This document shows positions 15,313-24,115 of a DNA stretch of 64,000 nt, piece by piece. Below the pieces are notes generated by a model that did no database searches, was not told the DNA's origin, and saw only the letters and a program-made list of their open reading frames with translations. Position numbers and translations under genes: made by a program. Each line of letters starts with the position of its first letter. Position 1 is the stretch's first letter. Source of the DNA: Micromonospora_I sp040659735 (lineage in GTDB: Bacteria; Actinomycetota; Actinomycetes; Mycobacteriales; Micromonosporaceae); assembly GCF_040659735.1 (NCBI RefSeq), contig NZ_JBFANZ010000010.1:62001-126000 (forward strand), read 5' to 3'.

Positions 15313-15382
15313 TCTCGTTGATCGGCCCTTGACGCGGGAGAATGTAGGCGACGCGTCTGCCGTTGATCGACAGGAGGAGTCC

Positions 15383-16246
15383 GTGCCCGAACTGCCCGAG
15401 GTCGAAACCGTCCGGCAAGGGCTGGCCAAGTGGGTCAGCGGACGTCGGATCACGACCGTGGAGGTACGCCACCCGCGGGCTGTGCGCCGGCATCTTCCCG
15501 GCCCCGAGCACTTCGCGGCCGTGCTGGCCGGGCGGCGTGTGCTCGACGCCTGCCGACGCGGCAAGTACCTGTGGCTGCCGCTGGACAGCGACGACGCGAT
15601 CATCGGGCATCTCGGCATGTCCGGCCAGCTTCTGCTGCAGCCGGAGGACGCCCCCGACGAGGCGCACCTGCGGCTCCGCTTCGGCTTCGACGACAACGGT
15701 CCCGAGCTCCGCTTCGTCGACCAGCGGACGTTCGGTGGTCTCTCGGTCTCCGCGGGCGGCGCGACGCTTCCCGCCGAGATCGCGCACATCGCGCGCGATC
15801 CGATGGACCCGGCCTTCTCCGAACGCGAGTTCGCGGCCGCGATCCGGCGCAGGCGCACGGAGGTCAAGCGGGCGCTGCTGGATCAGACGTTGATCTCGGG
15901 GGTCGGCAACATCTACGCGGACGAGGCGCTGTGGCGGTCGCGGCTGCACGGCGTGCGGCCGACCGATGCGCTCACCGCGCCGGCCGCGCTGCGCCTGCTG
16001 GGGCATGTGCGCGAGGTGCTCGGTGAGGCGCTGGTGGCGGGCGGCACGAGCTTTGATTCCCTCTACGTCAACGTCAACGGCGAGAGTGGCTACTTCGACC
16101 GTTCGCTCAACGTCTACGGCCGTGAGGGGCTGCCCTGCCACCGGTGTGGCGCGCCGATCCGTCGGGAGCCGTTCATGAACCGGTCGTCGTACAGCTGCCC
16201 GCGGTGCCAGCCGCGGCCCCGCCGGGTGACCAGGGAGAATCCCTGA
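15383..16246 (+). CDS. mutM: Formamidopyrimidine-DNA glycosylase
   Basis: MutM (Fpg) removes 8-oxoguanine and formamidopyrimidines and cleaves the abasic site. The 287-residue protein begins VPELPEVETV, so after start removal the catalytic proline is N-terminal and followed by Glu. The helix-two-turn-helix contains GVGNIYADEALW, and the C-terminal zinc finger has Cys pairs CHRC and CPRC. The GTG at 15383 is fixed by the required PELPEVE terminus and an AGGAGG ribosome site 5 nt before it. Confidence 0.97.
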   Translation: MPELPEVETVRQGLAKWVSGRRITTVEVRHPRAVRRHLPGPEHFAAVLAGRRVLDACRRGKYLWLPLDSDDAIIGHLGMSGQLLLQPEDAPDEAHLRLRFGFDDNGPELRFVDQRTFGGLSVSAGGATLPAEIAHIARDPMDPAFSEREFAAAIRRRRTEVKRALLDQTLISGVGNIYADEALWRSRLHGVRPTDALTAPAALRLLGHVREVLGEALVAGGTSFDSLYVNVNGESGYFDRSLNVYGREGLPCHRCGAPIRREPFMNRSSYSCPRCQPRPRRVTRENP

Positions 16247-16461
16247 TCCGTGTCGGGGTAGTGAGCGACACGACTCGTCCGTTCGACCGACAGCAAGATC
16301 ATCACCCGCTCGGGGCGGTTGCGCATCGAGGCGAACCCCAGCCCGAGCGTCGTCGCACAGAAGTCCCGCGTCCGCGCCGCGTACTCCACATGGAGGACCG
16401 GTTGCCCGCCGCCACGAACGGCCGTAGCCGTCCACATCGGCCAGGGCCACCTCCCCACATT
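16247..16461. other. Convergent intergenic region, possibly gene debris
   Basis: No gene is recognised between mutM and the spherulin-like gene. A minus-strand frame (16114-16458) stays open here but continues antisense into mutM and matches nothing I know. It lies downstream of two minus-strand genes, one clearly broken, so it may be the remains of a third. Confidence 0.3.
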
Positions 16462-17100
16462 TCAGGAGGCCGCGGAGAGTTCGCCCAGGCTGCCCGGCAG
16501 ACCGGCGTACGGGTGGGGCAGGTCGAGGTCGGTGGCGAGTCCGAAACCGGCGTGCCGCATCAGCATCAGCCGTCGCGCCGCGTCCAGTTTCTCGACCGGT
16601 ACGCCGTAGACCAGGTGCCCGTCGCCCGGCTCGACCCCCTTCGGCGACCACCGCTGGTAATCGCGCCAGCTCCCCTCGAAGGCGCAGATGGCGGCGTCCA
16701 GGTCGCGGTAGACGGGGTCCGTCGCCATGCCCGGATTGAGCACCACCTCGGTCAGGCCGAACGCGCGCGCCACCCGGACGGCCATGCCGACCGGGCCGAC
16801 ACTGAACGGGCTGGTCGGCGCCGCGTTGAAGAAGATCCCGCCGACCCGGTACGCGGCCCAGCGTTCGACCTCCTCCAGGATGTCGGCGAGCGGACGCGAC
16901 ACGTAGCCGAGGTCGACGTAGCCGAGCAGCGGCACACCGGCGTCGGCGAGTTGCGCGACCACGACCTCGTACACGGCGCTCGGCTTCGTTCCCGGCCCGT
17001 CCTGCACGTTGACCACCACCGTCGCGTCGCGCAGCCGCTCCGGCTGCCACAGCGTCGGTTCGTCGAGCGGGTGCACGTAGAGCGGCAGCAGGGTCTTCAT
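16462..17100 (-). CDS. Spherulation-specific family 4 (GH135-like) protein
   Basis: The 212-residue TIM-barrel-like protein starts MKTLLPLYVHPLDEPTLWQP and shows the family markers VVVNVQDGPG, LLGYVDLGY and GIFF near 88-91. The family includes fungal Sph3 (GH135), which hydrolyses galactosaminogalactan, a polymer chemically close to Pel. Where homologues usually carry an acidic residue after GIFF, this protein has Asn92 and Ala93 (FFNAAPT), so catalysis is doubtful. There is no signal peptide. The ATG at 17100 has GAGGTGG just upstream. Its neighbour is a truncated PelF-like glycosyltransferase. Confidence 0.8.
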   Translation of the reverse strand: MKTLLPLYVHPLDEPTLWQPERLRDATVVVNVQDGPGTKPSAVYEVVVAQLADAGVPLLGYVDLGYVSRPLADILEEVERWAAYRVGGIFFNAAPTSPFSVGPVGMAVRVARAFGLTEVVLNPGMATDPVYRDLDAAICAFEGSWRDYQRWSPKGVEPGDGHLVYGVPVEKLDAARRLMLMRHAGFGLATDLDLPHPYAGLPGSLGELSAAS

Positions 17101-17267
17101 CGCCACCTCACGAGGTCGTAGCGGCTTGGTCCACGCTGACCGGCTCAGCGGGATGCCGCCGGAGCGCGAACGGCGCACAGCGGCAGGTTTCTCCCTCGGA
17201 ACAACGATCCGACCGCCCCGACCGGCACGGCCGGCGGCTCGGCGGCCCACGCTGCGTCGATGCCCGG

Positions 17268-17996
17268 CTACCGCACGTGCTGCAGGCCGTGGGCCGCCCG
17301 CCGCGGCAGCGGGGCGCCCTGCGCGCCGTGCGCCCGCACGTCGCGGTAGAGCTGCTCGTAGACCGGGAGCATCTTGCCGGTGGTGAAGTGGGCGAGTGCC
17401 CGGCGCCGGGCCGCGGCGCCCAGCTCGCGACGACGCTGCGGATCGGTGAGCAGGTCGGTGCAGGCCGCGGCGAACGCCACCGGGTTCCCGGGCGCGACCA
17501 CGAGGCCGGCCTCCCCGACCGCCTCGGCGACCCCGCCGACGTCGCTGCTCACGGTGGGGCGGCCGCACATCATGGCCTCGATGACGGTGTACGGGATGCG
17601 CTCGGCGGTGCCGGGCAGCGCCACCACGTGCCCCGCCGCGTACGCCTTCCGGCTGTTGGCGACCGGGCCGGTGAAGTCGACGCTGTCCCGCAGCCCCAGC
17701 CGGTCGACCAGAGCGTGGCAGCTCTGCGCGTACGCCTCGGCGTGTTCCGGCACCGGACCCGCGAGCCGGAGCCGGGCGTCCGGCAGCTCATCCCGGACGA
17801 GCTGGAAGGCCCGGATCAGCGTGTGCAGGTCCTTGAGTGGTTCGATCCGCCCGACCCAGACCACGGTCGGCACCACGGGTTCGTTCTGCAGCAGCGGGTA
17901 GCGCGGCGGCAGCCGGCGCGGAGCGGGGGAGCGGGGTGGAGGCGCGGGGGGCTTCGTCACGTTGATCACAACGAACGAACCCGCAAAGATCGACAC
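17268..17996 (-). pseudogene. Truncated GT4 glycosyltransferase, PelF-like (C-terminal half only)
   Basis: The frame encodes up to 242 residues but only the nucleotide-sugar-binding C-terminal Rossmann half of a GT-B glycosyltransferase. Similarity starts at VVPTVVWVGRIEPLKDLHTL and runs through the donor-binding EAMMCGRPTVSSDVGG to VYEQLYRDV. The acceptor-binding N-terminal half is absent. The order of motifs fits PelF, the GT4 enzyme of Pel-type exopolysaccharide. The first 17 or so codons (MSIFAGSFVVINVTKPP) lie in AT-rich sequence unlike the rest, suggesting a deletion junction. An unusual short functional protein is possible but unlikely. Confidence 0.7.
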
Positions 17997-18067
17997 GATC
18001 GTGCCTTGGCGACATCAACTAAATACGTTTATCCCATGATGTATAACCAAAAGTCAGATGGTCCGGA

Positions 18068-18907
18068 CTAGATCGCCGATCCGAACATCTGCGTCCAGTA
18101 AATCGTGCCGTCGCTCGCGGCCGCGAGTCCGACGCCGATCGCCTTGGCCTGGCAGTTGAGGATGTTCGCGCGGTGACCGTCGCTGTTCATCCAGCCCGTC
18201 ATGACCGCGTCGGCGGTGCGGTAGCCCGCCGCCACGTTCTCTCCGATCGCCCGCGTGTAGCCGGATCGCTCCGCCCGATCCCACGGAGAGCTGCCGTCAC
18301 TGCCGGTGTGCGACATGCTGGCGTGGGCCGCCTGGTCCTGGCTGTGCCGGCGGGCCGCATCGGCCAGTTGCGGCTGCGCCGCGACGGCGGCGCAGCCGTT
18401 CGAGGCCCGTTCGCGATTGACGAGTGTGATCACCTGCTCCTCCACGGTCGCGGTCGCCGCGGCCGGCGGGGCGGAGCCGACGGTCGCCGTCGGGGCCACC
18501 CGGGCCGCGCGCCGGGACGGGGGAACGGCTGTGCGGGCCGGCGTCGCCGTGGGGCGGCGGGTCGGCGTGACTTTCGGGCCGGGGGGTGCGGTCGTCCCGC
18601 GTGCACGCAGCGGAGACTCGGGATCGGCGCGGCGGTCGGAGGACTCGCCCGCCGCGTCCGCCGCCCTCCCGGCCGTGGCGCCCGGGCCCGGATCGGCGGC
18701 GACGAGACCCGCCGGTCGCAGCAGCGCGCCGGCGCCCAGCGCGAGCAGGGGCAGCGTGACGAGGACCGCCAGCGCGGGTCGTCCGGGTGTGCGTCGCGGA
18801 CGGCGGTGTCGGCCCCTGCCGCCGGCCGGGTCGACGCGTCGCGTCGTTCGGTCGATCTGCGGCGCCGGTAGTCGGGGCCGGTCGGACCGTTCGGTCCCGC
18901 CGTGCAC
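18068..18907 (-). CDS. Secreted CAP-domain (SCP/PR1) protein
   Basis: The 279-residue protein has a basic N-terminus, a hydrophobic signal/anchor (about 45-63), a long Pro/Thr/Arg/Ala linker and a C-terminal CAP domain from about 155 to 278. The domain shows VITLVNRERASNGC, the His-containing MSHTGSDG, the GENVAAGY motif and MNSDGHRANILN, all typical of bacterial CAP proteins. Two Cys residues (GCAAV and LNCQAK) may form a disulfide. The function is unknown; related proteins are linked to cell-wall or lipid binding. The start is uncertain, since several in-frame codons precede the hydrophobic segment. Confidence 0.85.
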   Translation of the reverse strand: MHGGTERSDRPRLPAPQIDRTTRRVDPAGGRGRHRRPRRTPGRPALAVLVTLPLLALGAGALLRPAGLVAADPGPGATAGRAADAAGESSDRRADPESPLRARGTTAPPGPKVTPTRRPTATPARTAVPPSRRAARVAPTATVGSAPPAAATATVEEQVITLVNRERASNGCAAVAAQPQLADAARRHSQDQAAHASMSHTGSDGSSPWDRAERSGYTRAIGENVAAGYRTADAVMTGWMNSDGHRANILNCQAKAIGVGLAAASDGTIYWTQMFGSAI

Positions 18908-19294
18908 GTTGATGCCTCCGCTCGTCGGGGATCTGAGCGGTTGCGACGCTACGTACGGCGATCGGCGCGGGCAACGCGGCTAAGGAAGATATAAGAGGTT
19001 CTTGCACCAGCTAAAGCGATGATCGTCATTTTCATCCCGGAAACATCATCCGCTTAGACTTGTCCCGTCCGAATAGTGATCTTGTTTGCGCCCCGCGGCG
19101 GTGCTCCGCGCTCAAATCCGTTGACGGTGAGTGATCTGCGCGTCCTTGAGCTTGACGAAGCGCGGGCAGCGGCGGACTATAGGGAAGTCGCCAGTCGCGC
19201 CCAATCCTGCCCTCGCGTGCCCGAGGGTGGATAGTCGCGAATAGTTGGGCGCGCGTTGGCCGGCCTTTCCGGCAGCGCATTACAAGGAGACGAT
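18908..19294. other. Divergent 387-bp promoter and leader region
   Basis: The part next to the CAP gene (about 18975-19075) is AT-rich and should hold its promoter. CTTGAGCTTGACGAAG at 19145-19160 is one arm of a self-complementary motif common in high-GC genomes. The part next to the small coiled-coil gene folds into three hairpins, listed separately. No gene is seen. Confidence 0.45.
19196..19273 (+). promoter_or_regulatory. Structured 5' leader of the small coiled-coil gene
   Basis: CGCGCCCAA (19196-19204) pairs perfectly with TTGGGCGCG (19245-19253), closing a region that contains an inner CCCTCG/CGAGGG hairpin. A further GCCGG/CCGGC hairpin (19259-19273) lies 10 bp before the AAGGAGA ribosome site. 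It does not match any riboswitch class I can recognise. It could be a regulatory leader or only a stable 5' end. Confidence 0.4.
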
Positions 19295-19489
19295 ATGGCG
19301 AAGGCCCTCTACGGCCACGTTGCTGCAGCGCCGGACCGGCGTCTGCTCGACGAGGTCACCCGACTGCGTGCCAGGGTTCAGGCACTGGAGTTCGAGATCA
19401 CCCGCCTGCGTGCCGAAAACGATCGGCTCGCGGCAGCGGCCGCCGAGACAGATGACCTGCTGCGGCTGGCCGAGCCGGCACTGACCTGA
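19295..19489 (+). CDS. Small coiled-coil protein of unknown function
   Basis: The 64-residue protein starts MAKALYGHVAAAPDRRLLDE and continues as a single amphipathic helix with leucine heptads (LLDEVTRLRARVQALEFEI). It ends in EPALT. Similar short MAKAL...EPALT proteins occur in Streptomyces as I recall them, so it is probably conserved, but no function is known. The ATG at 19295 has a strong AAGGAGA site; the open frame before it includes leader hairpins. A terminator hairpin follows 6 bp after the stop, so it is a single-gene unit. Confidence 0.8.
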   Translation: MAKALYGHVAAAPDRRLLDEVTRLRARVQALEFEITRLRAENDRLAAAAAETDDLLRLAEPALT

Positions 19490-19494
19490 TCTCC

Positions 19495-19516
19495 GGGCGC
19501 CGGGTCACCGGCGCCC
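19495..19516 (+). terminator. Intrinsic terminator after the small coiled-coil gene
   Basis: GGGCGCCGG (19495-19503) pairs perfectly with CCGGCGCCC (19508-19516) around a GTCA loop, 6 bp after the stop codon. No T-run follows. Confidence 0.75.
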
Positions 19517-19886
19517 ACTGCCACACCGCTGAATCGCACCCATCGCGCGCCGACACACACGTGGCGGCGCGCAGTTCTTTGCCCGCAGCGCGGCGCCGTA
19601 CCGCCCGTAGCGGCGCGGCCGGGTCCACCCCGCACCGGCGAGGCCGACTCCAGCCCCGCGGCGCGGCCGGGTCAAGCCCCGCGCGCCGGCGCTGGCCTGC
19701 GGGTAGGACGCCCCCACAGGGCCATCGGATAGGCTCACCGGCGCGCGCCGCGCTGCTCCCGGGGCAGCTCCGCGTTACCCTGCGGGTTGACCAAGGCCCG
19801 GAAGAAGGCCCTGACTGTGGCCCGGCGGCCGACATCGGCAAGGTCGCCCCAAGCCCGGCGGTCACGCCGGACGAGGAATCGAAAAC
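19517..19886. other. Intergenic region upstream of smc
   Basis: This 370-bp GC-rich stretch has repeated GGCGCGGCCGGGTC-like segments (19615-19630 and 19660-19675) but no recognised gene. In some actinomycetes an acylphosphatase gene lies between mutM and smc; none is found here. The smc promoter must lie here. TAGGCT (19730-19735) is one candidate -10. Confidence 0.4.
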
Positions 19887-22800
19887 GTGTATCTGAAGAG
19901 CCTGACGGTGAAGGGCTTCAAATCCTTCGCCTCCGCGACGACGTTGAAGCTGGAGCCGGGCATCACCTGCGTGGTGGGCCCCAACGGCTCCGGCAAGTCC
20001 AACGTCGTCGACGCCATCGCGTGGGTCCTCGGGGAGCAGGGCGCCAAGGCGCTGCGGGGCGGCAAGATGGAAGACGTGATCTTCGCCGGCACCGCCGGCC
20101 GCGCGCCGCTGGGCCGCGCCGAGGTCACGCTCACCATCGACAACACCGACGGCGCGCTGCCAATCGACTACACCGAGGTTTCGATCACCCGCCGGATGTT
20201 CCGCTCCGGTGAGAGCGAATACGAGATCAACGGAAACTCGTGCCGGCTGCTCGACATCCAGGAACTGCTGTCGGATTCCGGCATCGGCCGCGAAATGCAC
20301 ATCATCGTGGGCCAGGGCCGCCTCGACGGCATGCTGCACGCCAAACCGGAGGACCGGCGGGCGTTCATCGAAGAGGCGGCGGGCGTCCTCAAGCACCGCA
20401 AGCGCAAGGAAAAGGCGCTGCGCAAGCTCGACGCGATGCAGATCAACCTGAACCGGCTCACCGACCTCACCGCAGAGCTGCGCCGACAGCTCAAGCCGCT
20501 GGGCCGACAGGCCGAGGTGGCCCGCCGCGCCCAGGGCATCCAGGCCGACCTGCGCGACGCGCGGCTGCGCCTGCTCGCCGACGACCTGGCCACGCTCCGA
20601 TCCACGCTGGACAAGGAGATCGCCGACGAGACGGCGGTGCGTGAGCGGCGCGAGCAGGTCGAGGAGGAGTACACCGAGGTACAGGGACGGCTGGCGGAGC
20701 TGGAGGCGGCGCTCGCCGAGGACGCGCCGCTGCTCGCCGCCGCCCAGGACACCTGGTACAAGCTCTCCGCCCTCACCGAACGGTTCCGCTCCACCGAGCA
20801 ACTCGCCAGTGAACGGCTGCGCCACCTCTCCGTCACACCGGACGACGAGCGTCCGGGTCGCGATCCCGAGCAACTCGCCGCCGAGGCGGAGAAGGTGCGC
20901 GAGCACGAGGAGGAGCTGCGCGCCGCGCTGACCGATGACCAGATCCGACTCGCCGAGGCGGTGGAGGGCCGGCAGGAGCTCGAACGGCAGCTCGCGCAGG
21001 CCGAGCGCGCGCTGGTCGCGGCCGCGAAGGCGATCGCCGATCGCCGGGAGGGGCTGGCCAAGCTGACCGGCCAGGTCAACTCGGCGCGGGCCCGCACGAC
21101 CAGCGCCGCCGAGGAGATCTCCCGGCTGGCGGCCGCGCACACCGACGCCCAGGCACGCGCCGAGAAGGCGCAGGCCGAGGTCGACGCGGTCGCCGAAGAG
21201 TCGACCGAGGCGGACCGGGACAACGCCGACCTCGATGCCCGGCACGCCGAGGCGGTCGCCGTCCACGACGCGGCGGCGGCCATGGTGCGGGAGCTCTCCG
21301 ACGCGGAGCGCAAGGCGGAAAAGGACGCGGCGACCTGGAAGGCCCGCGAGGAAGCTCTCTCGATGGGACTGCGCCGCAAGGACGGCGCGGGTGCCCTGCT
21401 CGCGCGGGCGGACGAGGTGCCGGGGCTGCTGGGCAGCCTCGCCGCGATGCTCACCGTGGAGCCGGGCCACGAGGCGGCGCTCGCCGCCGCCCTCGGTGCG
21501 CTGGCCGACGCCGTCGCCGTCGCCGGCATCGACGAGGCCACCGAGGCGATGCGGCTGCTGAAGATCCAGGATGCCGGCCGGGCCAGTCTCATCGTGGGCA
21601 GCCCGGACGGACCGGGCATGATCGGCTCGGCCGACGCGCTGCGCCCGGCGCTTCCGGCCGGCGCGAAGTGGGCGCCGGACGTGATCCAGTGCCGCGACGA
21701 CGTGCGGCCGGCCGTGCACCGGGCGCTGCGCGACGTCGTACTCGTCGACGACCTCGAGGCCGCGGCGCGCGTCGTCGCCGCCAACCCTGAACTGCGCGCG
21801 GTCACCCCCGACGGCGACGTCGTCGGCGCCTACACGGCGGCCGGCGGTTCCGCCAAGGCGCCCAGCTTCATCGAGGTCCAGGCCGCCGTGGAGGAGGCGC
21901 GGACCAACCGGCTCGCCGCCGAGGGCGCCATCGGCGACCTGCGCGACCAGCTCGCCGAAGCCCGCGCCGAGGTCGCCGAGCACAAGGAGGCCGTCTCCGT
22001 CGCCGCCGCCGCCAAGCGGGCGGCCGAGGGGGAGCGCAACGCCGCCGCGCGCCGGCTGGCCGAACTCGGCGCCGCCGCGCGATCCGCGAAGGCCGAGACG
22101 GAGCGGCTCGCCGCCTCCCGCGCCAAGGCCGAAGAGGCGCGTGACCGCGACCTCGCCGGCCTCGAGGAGCTGGAAGAACGGCTACTGCTGGCCGAGTCGA
22201 GCCCGATCGACGAGGACCCCTCGACCGAGGAACGCGACATGCTCGCCGCGTCCCTGCCGCAGGCGCGGCAGAACGAGATGGAGGTTCGCCTCGCGGTCCG
22301 CACCGCCGAGGAGCGCGTCGCCTCGATCGCCGGACGGGCCGACTCCCTCGCCCGACAGGCCGCCGCGGAGCGGGCCGCCCGGGAGCGGGCCGCGGCCCGC
22401 CGGGCAGCCCGCGCCCGGGGCGCAGCGATCGCCCGCGCCGTCGAACTCGGCGCCCGCGCCGCGTTGACCCGGCTCGCCGGCTCCCTCACCGCCGCCGAGC
22501 AGACCCGCAACGCGATCGCGCAGGCGCGCTCCGCGCGGGAGGCCGAGCTGCAGGAGGTACGCGGGGCGGCGAAGCGGCTCGGCGGCGACCTGGACCGGCT
22601 CACCAACGAGGTGCACCGCGACGAGGTGGCCCGCGCCGAGCAGCGCATGCGCATCGAGCAACTGGAGGCCAAGGCCGCGGAGGACTTCGCGCTCGACGTG
22701 GAGACGCTGGTCGCCGAGTACGGTCCGCTGCAGCTCGTCCCGCCCACCCAGGCGCAGCTCGCCGCAGCGGCCGCCGACGGGAAGCCGGAGCCGCAGCCGG

Positions 22801-23468
22801 TCCCGTACGACCGGCCGACGCAGGAGAAGCGGGCCGGCAGGGCCGAACGGGAGCTGGCCCTGCTGGGCAAGGTCAACCCGCTCGCGTTGGAGGAGTTCGC
22901 CGCCCTCGAAGAGCGGTTCAAGTTCCTCTCCGACCAGCTCGAAGACCTCAAAGCCACGCGGCGTGACCTGCTCACCGTGGTCAAGGACGTCGATGACCGG
23001 ATCCTCGACGTCTTCGCCAGCGCGTTCGAGGACACCGCCCGGGAGTTCCAGCAGGTCTTCACCGTGCTCTTCCCCGGAGGCGAGGGGCGGTTGGTGCTCA
23101 CCGACCCGGAGGACATGCTCACCACGGGCGTGGAGGTCGAGGCGCGGCCGCCGGGCAAGAAGATCAAGCGGCTCTCGCTGCTCTCCGGCGGCGAGCGGTC
23201 GCTGACCGCGGTCGCCATGCTCGTCGCGATCTTCCGCGCCCGCCCCAGCCCGTTCTACATCATGGACGAGGTCGAGGCGGCGCTCGACGACGTCAACCTC
23301 GGCCGGCTGATCACCCTGATGGCGCAGCTGCGGGACAAGAGCCAGCTCATCATCATCACGCACCAGAAGCGCACCATGGAGATCGCGGACGCGTTGTACG
23401 GCGTGACGATGCGCAACGGCGTCACGCAGGTGATCAGTCAGCGGCTCAACCAGGACGGGGACGAGTGA
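19887..23468 (+). CDS. smc: Chromosome segregation ATPase SMC
   Basis: SMC dimers with ScpA/ScpB form the condensin that organises and segregates the chromosome. The 1193-residue protein has the N-terminal ATP site GPNGSGKSN (31-39) and the Q-loop region in MHIIVGQGRLD. Long coiled-coil arms follow from about 165 and resume after a hinge domain at about 500-660 (LLGSLAAMLTVEPGHEAAL). The C-terminal ABC signature LLSGGERSLTAVAML and Walker B FYIMDEVEAALDD are present. The GTG at 19887 yields the standard VYLKSLTVKGFKSFA terminus. The HAD gene overlaps its stop by TGATG. Confidence 0.98.
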   Translation: MYLKSLTVKGFKSFASATTLKLEPGITCVVGPNGSGKSNVVDAIAWVLGEQGAKALRGGKMEDVIFAGTAGRAPLGRAEVTLTIDNTDGALPIDYTEVSITRRMFRSGESEYEINGNSCRLLDIQELLSDSGIGREMHIIVGQGRLDGMLHAKPEDRRAFIEEAAGVLKHRKRKEKALRKLDAMQINLNRLTDLTAELRRQLKPLGRQAEVARRAQGIQADLRDARLRLLADDLATLRSTLDKEIADETAVRERREQVEEEYTEVQGRLAELEAALAEDAPLLAAAQDTWYKLSALTERFRSTEQLASERLRHLSVTPDDERPGRDPEQLAAEAEKVREHEEELRAALTDDQIRLAEAVEGRQELERQLAQAERALVAAAKAIADRREGLAKLTGQVNSARARTTSAAEEISRLAAAHTDAQARAEKAQAEVDAVAEESTEADRDNADLDARHAEAVAVHDAAAAMVRELSDAERKAEKDAATWKAREEALSMGLRRKDGAGALLARADEVPGLLGSLAAMLTVEPGHEAALAAALGALADAVAVAGIDEATEAMRLLKIQDAGRASLIVGSPDGPGMIGSADALRPALPAGAKWAPDVIQCRDDVRPAVHRALRDVVLVDDLEAAARVVAANPELRAVTPDGDVVGAYTAAGGSAKAPSFIEVQAAVEEARTNRLAAEGAIGDLRDQLAEARAEVAEHKEAVSVAAAAKRAAEGERNAAARRLAELGAAARSAKAETERLAASRAKAEEARDRDLAGLEELEERLLLAESSPIDEDPSTEERDMLAASLPQARQNEMEVRLAVRTAEERVASIAGRADSLARQAAAERAARERAAARRAARARGAAIARAVELGARAALTRLAGSLTAAEQTRNAIAQARSAREAELQEVRGAAKRLGGDLDRLTNEVHRDEVARAEQRMRIEQLEAKAAEDFALDVETLVAEYGPLQLVPPTQAQLAAAAADGKPEPQPVPYDRPTQEKRAGRAERELALLGKVNPLALEEFAALEERFKFLSDQLEDLKATRRDLLTVVKDVDDRILDVFASAFEDTAREFQQVFTVLFPGGEGRLVLTDPEDMLTTGVEVEARPPGKKIKRLSLLSGGERSLTAVAMLVAIFRARPSPFYIMDEVEAALDDVNLGRLITLMAQLRDKSQLIIITHQKRTMEIADALYGVTMRNGVTQVISQRLNQDGDE

Positions 23469-24088
23469 TGGCCCGGGAACGCCCCACCGCACTGCTCATC
23501 GACTTCGACGGCGTACTCCGGCACTGGGATCCGACCGTGACCGAGGCCGTCGAGCGGAAGTACGGGCTCCCCACCGGTGCGCTGCTCGCCACCGCGATGG
23601 AGTGGTCCCGGGCGCAGCCCGCCATCACCGGCCAGATCACCCACGCGGAGTGGATCGCCGACGTCTCCCGAGTGCTCGGCGAGCAGACCGGCAAGCCGGA
23701 GGCGGTCCGCGCGGCGGTCGCCGAGTGGGAGACCTACCGGGGCGCGGTCGACCCGGAGGTGCTCGGCTTCATCCGCGAGGTGCGCGGCGCGGGCGTACGG
23801 GTCGGGCTGGCCACCAACGCCACCGACCTGCTCGACGCCGATCTCGCCGCGCTCCACCTCGTCGACGAGGTGGACGTGGTGGTCAACTCCTCCGTCGTCG
23901 GGGTGCACAAACCGACGAAGGAGTATTTCCACGAGGCGTGCCGGGCGATCCGGGCGCTGCCCAAGCAGGTGCTGTTCGTGGACGACTCCGACCGGTCCGT
24001 GCAGGGCGCGCGGGCGGCGGGGCTGGCCGCGCACCGCTGGGGCGGCCCGCGGGACCTCGCCTACCTGCGCGCGGCCTTCTCCGCGTAA
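23468..24088 (+). CDS. HAD-superfamily hydrolase
   Basis: The 206-residue protein is a haloacid-dehalogenase-fold phosphatase. Motif I is IDFDGVL with the catalytic Asp12 and Asp14, motif II is a Thr in LATNATDLL, the conserved Lys is in VGVHKPTKEYF, and motif IV is FVDDSDRSVQGA. The substrate is unknown; small phosphorylated metabolites are usual for this group. The ATG at 23468 lies in the smc stop codon (TGATG), so expression is coupled to smc, although no functional link is evident. Confidence 0.88.
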   Translation: MARERPTALLIDFDGVLRHWDPTVTEAVERKYGLPTGALLATAMEWSRAQPAITGQITHAEWIADVSRVLGEQTGKPEAVRAAVAEWETYRGAVDPEVLGFIREVRGAGVRVGLATNATDLLDADLAALHLVDEVDVVVNSSVVGVHKPTKEYFHEACRAIRALPKQVLFVDDSDRSVQGARAAGLAAHRWGGPRDLAYLRAAFSA

Positions 24089-24115
24089 CCGACAGGCCCC
24101 GCGGGCGCGTTGCCG

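Noticed and set aside
16114..16458. 114-codon minus-strand frame between the spherulin-like gene and mutM
   Set aside because: Half of it is antisense to mutM and no family is recognisable; gene debris is possible but cannot be supported.
19145..19160. CTTGAGCTTGACGAAG motif, seen as part of a common high-GC interspersed palindrome
   Set aside because: Only a single half-like copy is present in the window, too little to call a repeat family here.
19398..21983. 861-codon open frame antisense to smc
   Set aside because: It is a shadow of the coiled-coil codons of smc, with leucine/arginine-rich composition, no ribosome site and no known domain.
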